DNA of 11,369 nt, taken from contig JAOXYC010209572.1 in assembly GCA_028565715.1 (NCBI GenBank), positions 1 to 11,369 on the forward strand, in the 5' to 3' direction. This DNA is from Phoronis pallida (Eukaryota; Phoronida; Phoronidae). The notes beneath the pieces are model-generated. The model searched no databases, had not been told where the DNA came from, and saw nothing but the letters and a program-made list of their open reading frames with translations. The position numbers were made by a program, and so were the translations under genes. Below are positions 1-10,744 of the stretch, piece by piece. Each line of letters starts with the position of its first letter. Position 1 is the first letter of the stretch.

Positions 1-69
1 TTGGTAGCCATATGATTCTAATCATTCGGTTGATACTAATTAATAATGTGTCTATATTTTCTTTTGCAG

Positions 70-219
70 ATATTGCTATATGATATTCGCACAGACAAAC
101 CATACACAGTAAAAGATCATAACTATGGACTTCCGATAAAGAACATTGAATTCCACCCAGAGCAGGATCTGGTGTTGTCTCTGGATCCTAAAATATTAAA
201 AATCTGGAATAGACAAACG
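70..219 (+). CDS. NOL10: NOL10 exon (window exon 1), WD-repeat blade
   Basis: Fifty codons, phase 0 at both ends. The acceptor is tttgcag at 63-69 and the donor is GTGAGT at 220. The peptide contains LLYDIR, a [15 protein letters not shown] segment and LKIWN, a typical WD-blade ending. An ATG at 46 is open into this exon but lies upstream of the acceptor, in intron sequence, and is not a start. Confidence 0.95.
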
Positions 220-3200
220 GTGAGTATAGGGAATCTGCAGTTCTACCATGTTTGTATTGAGTAATGTTTTTTTTACATAAATTTACTTCAAAATAATCTG
301 ACTTGGCCTTCTTTTAAATGCCACCTCATATGCAAAGCATGAATCAAACTGTTTTTCAAGATAATGTTTTGTGTAAAAAAGCATTCTGGAGATTACAACT
401 ACCACAGACTATACAAAGTAAAATATGGCGAAACTGGACATCCTTTATTGTCAAACAATTTTCAAAATTAATTGCTGGCAACTTTGATATCTTCTTGTCA
501 ATTTTCTTGTGTGTCTTATTTTAGTTGTGAGTTGAGAAAAAAGAGATTTTTTTAAAAATCTCTTTAATTTTTGCACCCCTTTAAAAAGGGGTGCAAAAAT
601 TAAAAAAATTCAAACAAAATTGATTGCATTATTGAAGCTGTTGTTATATTTTCCAGGGTAAGCCATTCACATCAGTTGAACCAGGAACTGATCTTAATGA
701 TCTCTGTCTGTGTCCAGGGACTGGGATGATGTTTATTGCCAATGAGGCACCAAAAATACTCACTTACTATATTCCTGTAAGTCCTTGTTTCTGTTGTTTG
801 AACCGTTATGTTATCACACTAATTTGTGAATGATATTATTTCAAAGAGTTAGTAAGAATCCTACATTTGATTATTATACACAAAAATTTGATATGATTTT
901 GTTCAAATAAACATTATGGACAATTTCAACCCTCGCACTATGGGCTTGGGTATGGTCACTTGTTGCAGATGTGTCTCACCATATGGTGTAATTCTGCTTC
1001 CATATGGTCTCCTATTAGGCAACATTTAGCAGAATGTATTGCTATCTATCTATCTCGTTCACACCGGCGAGGCACATAGGGCATCAACAAGGGCTCTCCA
1101 TCTGACTCAGGAATTCAGGGGTTGGTTTTGCTTCTGCTCCAATCGTTCGGCACCAGTTGGTTCTTGTTACAATTTTAAATTACCAGAATGTATTGCTAAA
1201 ATCTTTACTTGATATTCCAGGCCCTAGGTCCTGCCCCCAGATGGTGTTCATTTCTAGATAACTTGACTGAAGAGCTCGAAGAGAATCCAATGCCATCAGG
1301 TTAGTCTGTCTTGACTGTATTGAATGCATTTCAGATTGTTTTACTATATATAGAGAACGTTTAAGAAGAAATTCTGCTTCTTTGGTGGTACATCAAAGAT
1401 TTATTGTTATGTAACAGTTTAGTATCATGATAACTTCAAAGTTCGACTATCGGGCATGATTAGCTTGATATTGAATAATGCAATTTAAAAAATTACTTTT
1501 ATTTTAATTTTAATTGAAAAAATTTAAACCTGTTATTCAATTTACTATAATTCTTTTGCAGTTTATGATGACTATAAATTTGTTACCCGCCGAGAACTTG
1601 AAGAACTTGGCCTGACTCATCTCATTGGTTCTAGCTTATTACGCGCTTATATGCACGGTTTCTTTATGGATGTACGACTATACAGAAAGGTAAATTACTT
1701 CAGAGCTTGTGAAATACCTTGTTTTCACAAGAAATTAATCCCAAAAATGTATTTCTTGAATTTTCTAGTTGCACGGATCTTTTTACTTTTAATGAAAAAT
1801 TAGTTAGAAGATCTGTAATAATATGTAGTTTTGACTCTTGAGTGAAGAGTTTTGCTTGTTTAACTCAAAGCACAATGTAAATGAACATCTTTTTTAGGCC
1901 AAGTCCATCGTGGAACCATTTGCGTATGAAGACTACAGGAGAAACAAAATCAGGGAGAAAATTGAAGAGGCCAGAGCCAACAGGGTCCAAATTAAGAAGG
2001 TGAGTGGAGGCTGCATTTATAAGTCAAGTGGAAACTCATAAAAAGTTGATAAATTTGACAGGAAAATTTGGAACTGAGCTAGAAATCAAACCCAGGTCTC
2101 CCTGATTGCCGGTCAGATGCTCTACACATTAAAAAGTTACATTGACAAGAAAAATATGTTTCAAAATTTACGAAATGAATAGACTGTTTTGATCACAATA
2201 AATTTATGACATCCACATTTATTTATCTGGCTCATTTTAAAATCATTGATTCTTGTACTCACCCATTTGAAAACACAAAAAGGTCTGTTGTTGGTCCTAG
2301 AGAACAGTGAACTTGTCTATAAAGAATTTCCTTATTGACTCTCAAAGGTTCGAATAAAATTTTCTCTTTTTACAGAAACTCCCCAAGGTCAACAGGTCTC
2401 TAGCGGAGAAACTAATAGAGCAGTCAGAAGAAACTGAACTAAACAAGAAACAGAAAATAAGGGTTTGTCAACTAGAGTTTTTTTTATAGCATTATTAGTA
2501 TAAAGCCGATTCCTGAAATGTTGTCTTGTAAGCAAAATGGCTCTATGCTATGATAAGGATTTTCTATACATTCCAATAGTCAAATCTGAATATAAACAAC
2601 AACTGTTTTCAAATGCAACATGTTTTAATGGCCTCAACAAACGTCAGATGTTTAACATTGATGGTTGGACCCATTGAAATATATTGCAAAGTGGTTTGTA
2701 TTCAGATTTTACTAACTAAAGTTTTAGTTGTAAGAGAGAATGCTGTTCAAATTATGCAAAGTAATATTTCACTTTAACATTTTGTCAATTGCAAACTGAT
2801 TTCTGTTGCATTTAGGATCAGCTCAAAACATTGGTCTCACATTCAATTTTATATTCCAGCAAAAAGAAGCAGTTGGTCTTCTCAAAGATGACCGTTTCAC
2901 CGCCATGTTTGAAAACCCAGACTTTCAAGTGGATGAAGCGAGTGAGGAATATCGTCTGCTCAATCCTGTTGTCTCAAAGTTGGACAAACAACGGCAGAAG
3001 AAGAGGGAAAAAATGCAGCAACAATATGAAGAAATTGAGGTAATTTGATAGAATGTTATTCTGGACATAAAAGCATCTTAAAATTGTTTTGTCATTGTTG
3101 GCAGGCAAATATTTTAGGAAAATTATTAAATGTGTTGTGCCGTTTATACCAATCCTGCAAATTTTGGTTAACGTAAGTGTGAACTAGGGGTCAGTTTTCG

Positions 3201-5307
3201 TGACATACATAAAATACCGTTTATTTTTTTCCCATAAAAGTATATATATTTTCTGAAAGGTGGATAAATTTAGAACATGTTGGTCACCATCAAATTTTCA
3301 AATTCGGTATTAAATTTGACCAATAATTTTTCTTTAAAAAAAATCAATTATTTTTTTAACAAGGTTTTTGGGAATGATATGTACTATATGGTCATGGTTT
3401 TTATTTAAATATAGTCCAATTGATGTTTGAAGGAAAACGAGTCTCAAAATATTACTAAATTTTTAAGCTGAATATTTCAAAAAAATATTTTTTATGAAAG
3501 TCTTCATTTTTGAAACAGTATAGCTCGGCAATGGGAGGGTTAATCAACCACTCAATTCTGAGAAATCTATGTTCAAAAAGTGACAAAAATGGTCTAAATT
3601 GCAAGGTTCACACTTACGTTAAGGGCACTGGTGTTCTTATTAATAACAACATTGTTGAAAACACATTCGAGATATCAACCGACATGCGGCTACTAAGAGC
3701 ACCTGTTGCTGAATGATATCTTTCAAAAAATGTATTCATACTTTATGAACTTGTCTGAACTTGATAATTTATGTAGAAAGATGCCTTTTTGAACAATACA
3801 GTGACAGCTATGTTAGCATGTAGACAGGGTTTCAGCCATTTCTCACGACAGTGGTCCTCAAAACTAAATGATGTTTTCTGCAAATCTTTAAATCTTTGTA
3901 AAATTTCTTTCGTCTTAAGGATGATGAGTTAGAGGGGCGGCCATCTAGTGAAGATGATAGTAGTTCTGACGATGATCACACGTGGACTGAAGAAGTCAAG
4001 AAACAACATCGACAGCTCACACACGAAGCTCGTCAACGAGACCGGGCAGAGAGGGAACAAGCTAGACCAAAGTTTTATGAAATGAAAGAAGCAAAGGAGC
4101 TTGGCTCAGCTGGCAAGAAGAGGAGGAAGGAGTCAAAGTTTGTGCTAGTCTTCCACTGTTACAGTAGTGGTGGACATTTGACTTTTAGTTGTGCCTATGT
4201 TACATATTTCAGCTCTACTGTTTTCTAGACCTTTTTAAACCATTAGATAAGCTTTTAAAATGGCGTAATGATAATTTAAAGGAATTTAGCCATTCCTATT
4301 CAAAGAAAGGAAAATAGAATAATTGTTTTCAGCTCATTATGGATCGAACCCCAACAGGGCCGCCGCATTTGTGTTTTTGGACAAAACACTTCACCCACAT
4401 GTCTGTCTCCACCCAGGTGTAGAAATGGGTACCAGGTTAGGAGTGTTGAAGGAATCAGAATGAAAGCTTGTAGCGCTAACGCGGCTCAGCTGATTTGAGA
4501 ATGTTATTTGAGTGAAAAGTTCTGCAACCTGGGATAATAATCATTGTAAAGCGCTTTGAATAAAAAGCGCTATATAAGCACCGACATTATTATTATTATC
4601 TGGAAAACAGCTGGACTGATTTTGATGCAAGTTTGCAGTGGGGATACATGGGACCACTCCCACCTGAAACCAGGCAATATACACTACTGACTATTGACAC
4701 ATGGAATGATCCCTTTTAACTCAATATCAAGTTCTTATTATTCTTTCAGGATCAGTCTAGGAGATCGAATAGAAATGAATAAAGACAGTGATGTCATAAC
4801 ACAAACTGGTGCCTCACTGGGCAGCAGGGAGATGACATTTTCATTAAACAAGGTATGTTTCAACCTTGACTGATTTATTAGATTGAGCCTTAATACTGAA
4901 ATATTTGTTTGTTCGGCATTTTTTCTTCAGTTTATGCAATAGTTTTAATGCAATTGTTTTCTTTGTAACGCAACTGTGAATATTCCAATGTTTGTACCAC
5001 AAGGTTTACTTTATAAATGAATACGGATGACTACTCACTACCTTACGTGCAGTTAATAAATAATATTTTCAAGTTCAGGCATCAGCAATATTGAGGCAGC
5101 GCAGTTCTCTTGGTAAAATATGGAATTTTAAATTACTATGTACTGACTACAATTTTTTTCATCTTTCAGGATAAGGGAAAAGAACGTAGGGAAAGAGAGG
5201 CAGCAGCTCATCACAAGGAAAGGCGGAAAATTAGACGTTCTGCATCAGACATTACAAAAACTATTAAATCAAAACCCAAATATTGGATGGGAAAACGGGT
5301 CCAGTGA
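70..5307 (+). CDS. NOL10: Nucleolar protein 10 (NOL10/Enp2), partial, last ten coding exons
   Basis: NOL10 is a nucleolar WD-repeat protein of the small-subunit processome, needed for early 18S rRNA maturation (family knowledge). Ten exons join in frame: 70-219, 657-776, 1221-1299, 1562-1689, 1898-1999, 2376-2462, 2860-3039, 3920-4137, 4750-4852 and 5170-5307, the last including the TGA. They total 1305 nt, giving 434 residues. Visible in order: the last WD-type blades (about residues 1-95, with LLYDIR and LKIWN); the family signature around [20 protein letters not shown] and YDDYKFV (92-124); GLTHLIGS and AYMHGFFMD; a basic helical region; an NUC153-type motif (DDRF to LNP, 232-258); an acidic serine-rich stretch (283-303); and a lysine/arginine-rich C-terminus. 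The 5' part, about 265 residues in human NOL10, lies outside the window. Exon borders were set from GT-AG sites and unbroken similarity to human NOL10. No frameshift or internal stop is seen. Confidence 0.96.
540..604. repeat. Two adjacent perfect inverted repeats (hairpins) in a NOL10 intron
   Basis: The first has 12 bp arms, 540-551 and 554-565, around TT. The second has 20 bp arms, 563-582 and 585-604, around AA, with a GCACCCC/GGGGTGC core inside AT-rich flanks. The two share bases 563-565. No known element was recognised. They end about 50 bp before the acceptor at 656. The rest of this 437 bp intron (220-656) holds nothing I recognise. Confidence 0.9.
657..776 (+). CDS. NOL10: NOL10 exon (window exon 2), last beta-propeller segment
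   Basis: Forty codons, phase 0 at both ends. The acceptor is ttttccag and the donor GTAAGT at 777. It encodes the [19 protein letters not shown] and ANEAPKI segments, matching human EPEHDLNDVCLYP and ANETPKM. Confidence 0.95.
1030..1044. repeat. Target-site duplication, left copy
   Basis: CAGAATGTATTGCTA recurs exactly at 1184-1198 on the other side of the LINE fragment, as expected for target-primed reverse transcription. Confidence 0.8.
1045..1183 (-). mobile_element. 5'-truncated non-LTR retrotransposon (LINE) 3' end
   Basis: Read on the - strand, 1106-1059 encodes [15 protein letters not shown] followed by a stop, resembling the C-terminal end of many invertebrate LINE reverse-transcriptase ORFs (WRxLVDALCA-like). 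About 14 bp later it ends in an AGAT tetranucleotide tail. The insert is flanked by a perfect 15 bp duplication, CAGAATGTATTGCTA, at 1030-1044 and 1184-1198. Upstream of the motif the frame is already broken by a stop. The family is not assigned. Confidence 0.75.
1184..1198. repeat. Target-site duplication, right copy
   Basis: Exact second copy of the 15 bp at 1030-1044. It ends 22 bp before the first base of the NOL10 exon at 1221. Confidence 0.8.
1221..1299 (+). CDS. NOL10: NOL10 exon (window exon 3), [13 protein letters not shown] signature
   Basis: Twenty-six codons plus one base; the split valine codon is completed at 1562. The acceptor is tattccag and the donor GTTAGT at 1300. It encodes [20 protein letters not shown], nearly identical to human NOL10. 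Confidence 0.95.
1562..1689 (+). CDS. NOL10: NOL10 exon (window exon 4), YDDYKFV to MDVRLY
   Basis: Two bases plus 42 codons. The acceptor is ttttgcag and the donor GTAAAT at 1690. It encodes [20 protein letters not shown], then LIGS and AYMHGFFMD, among the best conserved parts of the family. Confidence 0.96.
1898..1999 (+). CDS. NOL10: NOL10 exon (window exon 5), basic helical region
   Basis: Thirty-four codons, phase 0. The acceptor is tttttag and the donor GTGAGT at 2000. It encodes [20 protein letters not shown] followed by an Arg/Lys-rich helix, as in human NPFAYEEYRKDKIRQKIEE. Confidence 0.95.
2071..2134 (-). mobile_element. tRNA-derived SINE fragment, copy A
   Basis: On the - strand this reads GTAGAGCATCTG, AGGGAGACCTGGGTTTGAT, then a segment ending AGTTCC. 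It aligns with the + strand element at 6553-6626 over most of that length, including the downstream ATTT(T)C(C)TGTC. GTAGAGC and TGGGTTTGAT correspond to the D-arm and the Pol III B-box of a tRNA-like head. The 5' part of the head (A-box) is missing. It lies in the 376 bp NOL10 intron 2000-2375, which otherwise holds nothing recognised. Confidence 0.65.
2376..2462 (+). CDS. NOL10: NOL10 exon (window exon 6), KLPKVN segment
   Basis: Twenty-nine codons, phase 0. The acceptor is tttttacag and the donor is the weak GTTTGT at 2463. It encodes [16 protein letters not shown], then a charged, less conserved stretch (human KLPKVNKELALKLIEEEEE). Confidence 0.92.
2463..2859 (+). other. NOL10 intron, no further feature seen
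   Basis: A 397 bp AT-rich intron between the DNA encoding KQKIR and QKEAVG. I see no repeat boundary, RNA gene or conserved coding sequence in it. Its donor is the weak GTTTGT. Confidence 0.8.
2860..3039 (+). CDS. NOL10: NOL10 exon (window exon 7), NUC153-type motif
   Basis: Sixty codons, phase 0. The acceptor is tattccag at 2852-2859 and the donor GTAATT at 3040. It contains [24 protein letters not shown] and a Lys/Arg/Gln-rich helix. This matches the NUC153 motif shared by several nucleolar proteins. The frame is open upstream into the intron as far as an ATG at 2806, by chance. Confidence 0.96.
3168..3622. mobile_element. MITE-like element with TTAA-bounded terminal inverted repeats
   Basis: TTAACGTAAGTGTGAAC at 3168-3184 is matched by its exact reverse complement at 3606-3622, 455 bp end to end. 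Both ends carry TTAA outermost, as for DNA transposons that duplicate TTAA (piggyBac and Kolobok groups). The inner TIR would then be 13 bp. The interior is AT-rich with no transposase coding sequence. It lies in the 880 bp NOL10 intron 3040-3919, which otherwise shows nothing recognisable. The superfamily is not proven. Confidence 0.6.
3920..4137 (+). CDS. NOL10: NOL10 exon (window exon 8), acidic serine-rich region
   Basis: Seventy-two codons plus two bases; the split lysine codon is completed at 4750. The acceptor cttaag has a weak pyrimidine tract and the donor is GTTTGT at 4138. It encodes an acidic Ser/Asp run ([14 protein letters not shown]) with several potential casein-kinase-2 sites, then a charged coiled-coil-like helix and RPKFYEMK, matching human KPQFYEIK. 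Confidence 0.92.
4340..4599 (+). mobile_element. SINE-type retroposon, 3' part with (ATT)n tail
   Basis: GGATCGAACCCC at 4341-4352 looks like a Pol III B-box. It is followed by a body with TTGGACAAAACACTTCACCC and CCACCCAGGTGTAGAAATGG, the kind of conserved core seen in many invertebrate SINEs. The 3' end has TGTAAAGCGCTTTGAATA, AAAAGCGCTATATAAGC and an ATTATTATTATTAT tail at 4586-4599. The tail shows + orientation. A clear A-box was not found, so the head is probably truncated. The family name is left open. It occupies much of the 612 bp NOL10 intron 4138-4749. Confidence 0.75.
4750..4852 (+). CDS. NOL10: NOL10 exon (window exon 9)
   Basis: One base plus 34 codons. The acceptor is ttctttcag at 4741-4749 and the donor GTATGT at 4853. 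It encodes [11 protein letters not shown] and REMTFSLNK, matching human LEDRLKIE and KQLTFTLKR. The phase agrees with the exon 8 donor at 4138. Confidence 0.92.
4853..5169 (+). other. Last NOL10 intron, no further feature seen
   Basis: A 317 bp AT-rich intron with donor GTATGT and acceptor atctttcag. No repeat or RNA gene was recognised. Confidence 0.8.
5170..5307 (+). CDS. NOL10: NOL10 terminal coding exon, basic tail and stop
   Basis: Forty-five codons followed by TGA at 5305-5307. The acceptor is atctttcag. It encodes a basic tail with [15 protein letters not shown], matching human LHRQERKRLRRSAGHLK, a likely nuclear/nucleolar targeting segment (inference). Confidence 0.94.
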   Translation, partial: DKGKERREREAAAHHKERRKIRRSASDITKTIKSKPKYWMGKRVQ

Positions 5308-5456
5308 TATTTTTACATATCCTTGGAACATTATCATATAAGTACAGAAGTCCAGAGTTCAAGGAATATTTGCAAAGCATGTATCTAATTAATTGGCTGT
5401 TTTACAGTCAATTTGATAAGGAGTCTGTCGAAGCACTTTTTTGTTTTAGAGTCCAT

Positions 5457-5462
5457 AATAAA
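5457..5462 (+). terminator. Candidate NOL10 poly(A) signal AATAAA
   Basis: The first AATAAA downstream of the NOL10 stop, about 150 nt after it. About 30 nt further on the sequence becomes GT-rich (TTGTGGATGGTC), as expected for a downstream cleavage element. Weaker ATTAAA variants follow at 5774, 5793 and 5880. Confidence 0.55.
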
Positions 5463-5900
5463 TTTCATAATTATCTCACAGGCCTCAATTGTGGATGGTC
5501 AATTATTATTTATAAATGATGGGACTTTTATCATTGTACAAACCATTTGGGTCTTGAAGTACATGTATATGGTGTTATGAAATGTAATTTAAGTTTTTAT
5601 TTGAACATTTGGGTTTTGTGGTTGTAGGTGTACAAGGTTTTGTACTCTCATTTGCAGTGTAGATAATTTATGTACAGTGTATGAATCTTTTCACTGACAG
5701 GTGGACTTACCAAAATTTCATAGATGGTTTCAAGCCACTTTTCTGGATATCTCATTTAATCACGTATTTTATAATTAAATTTGTCAAAGTAAAATTAAAT
5801 GTGATGACGTCTTTTACTGTACACAATTGCTACCTGTTGAAACATTATATTCAATGTTCAAACAAAAAATGAACTGACCATTAAAACAATCAACTACTTG

Positions 5901-5906
5901 TTTATT
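5901..5906 (-). terminator. Candidate COPS5 poly(A) signal AATAAA
   Basis: TTTATT on the + strand reads AATAAA on the - strand, about 430 nt after the COPS5 stop. GT-rich sequence follows on that strand (GTTGATTGTTTTAATGG). A nearer ATTAAA variant at 6235-6230, about 100 nt after the stop, could give a shorter 3'UTR. Confidence 0.5.
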
Positions 5907-6333
5907 CCACAACATTGGAAAATCAATCACGTTTTGATCACAAACTGTTACCAAATCTGATATCCACTTGATTTTTAAAAAAATACCAAAAATTCCCATT
6001 TTTAAATGCACTTGTGGGGAAATGTCTCTTGACAATGCCAAACACATCTCACCACATGACATAAATCTCTCATATCTTCTGTTTTGATGATACAGGTTTT
6101 GTTGCAAGGTCTGCACATTTAAAAGTTGACTGGAGAAAAATTGGAAACGTCCTTTTTGGTTTCGACTTGAAGAAAAGAATGGAACCCTTTTAAGGTAAAA
6201 CGGTCTCATGTTTTGGTAAAGGGTGACTTTTTAATGCCAATAATCACCATGGGGTGGATCCACTTTCAAGAATCCTTTAGCACTTCTTTTCAAATCGGCA
6301 TACACTTTGAGTTTATGTCCGCACAATCATAGA

Positions 6334-10183
<3,850 letters not shown>

Positions 10184-10393
10184 GATGGACTACTGTTGCC
10201 TTTGACCTCACTGTTTGGAAAGAATATATCAAATAAAATGTGGCACTCAAAACACAAATCTTGGTTAATGTTCTTTGACAACTCTGCACTACTCGCATCT
10301 GGTTATTGGATTGAATATAAATATGAAGTAGATCACAAATCACTATGCGCATAAGTGGCCACAAGACATCAGAGAAGGTAACCCCAGAGAACG

Positions 10394-10430
10394 CGACGTC
10401 ATTGTCCAATCAGCTTTCTCATTGACGTCA
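10394..10430. promoter_or_regulatory. Probable COPS5 promoter elements: two CRE-like sites and a CCAAT box
   Basis: A perfect palindromic CRE, TGACGTCA, lies at 10423-10430. A second CRE-like core, CGACGTCA, is at 10394-10401, and CCAAT is at 10406-10410 between them. They lie 210-250 bp upstream of the COPS5 ATG. CRE plus CCAAT is a common layout in TATA-less housekeeping promoters and binds CREB/ATF and NF-Y (established). Use here, and use in both directions, is inference. Confidence 0.6.
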
Positions 10431-10564
10431 GTGCAATAGCTGATCTAATATCTAATGGAGACACAGAGGAAGTGGAGTAGAGTCTATTTTGGTTATTGTT
10501 CAGATTGCAACACCTCACGCAATGCCTGTCATACTCATTCAGTCAATGTTGAGAGAGAGAGACA

Positions 10565-10681
10565 ATGAAAATCATTGACCGAGCAAAGGCAAGGGTATCA
10601 CAAAACTTTGACAGGAAGGTGTCAGCTTCTGCAACCTATATTTTTTATGAAGATGTTTACAAATGTACAGGGGCCAACTTG
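10565..10681 (+). CDS. Candidate first coding exon of an unidentified divergent gene
   Basis: An ATG at 10565 opens 39 codons (MKIIDRAKARVSQNFDRKVS, then ASATYIFYEDVYKCTGANL) that end exactly at a strong donor, GTGAGT at 10682, in phase 0. An in-frame TGA lies just upstream, so the start would be this ATG. Without splicing the frame stops at 10742-10744. I do not recognise the peptide. It lies about 135 bp beyond the CRE on the opposite strand from COPS5, where a head-to-head partner could be. An overlapping upstream frame at 10522-10578 argues against efficient use. It may be chance. Confidence 0.25.
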
Positions 10682-10744
10682 GTGAGTACCCTCATTTCTG
10701 TGGTTAGTGGCCAAGGGACAAGGAAACTAAGGGTTAGACTTTAA

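Larger units (their letters stand above)
5308..6333. other. Tail-to-tail intergenic region with both 3'UTRs
   Basis: This 1026 bp lies between the NOL10 stop (5307, + strand) and the COPS5 stop (6334, - strand). It is AT-rich and contains candidate poly(A) signals on both strands, listed separately. An open frame on the - strand at 6209-5814 falls in the presumed COPS5 3'UTR and resembles no protein I know. Confidence 0.85.

Noticed and set aside
46-264. A 72-codon frame read as a complete small gene
   Set aside because: Only 70-219 is NOL10-like; both ends run through splice sites into intron sequence.
3510-3716. A 68-codon + strand frame in NOL10 intron 7
   Set aside because: It straddles the right inverted repeat of the TTAA-bounded element, matches no known protein and breaks no splice logic.
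5814-6209. A 131-codon frame on the - strand, the longest in the window
   Set aside because: It lies downstream of the COPS5 stop, in AT-rich presumed 3'UTR, crosses the candidate AATAAA, and resembles no protein family I know.
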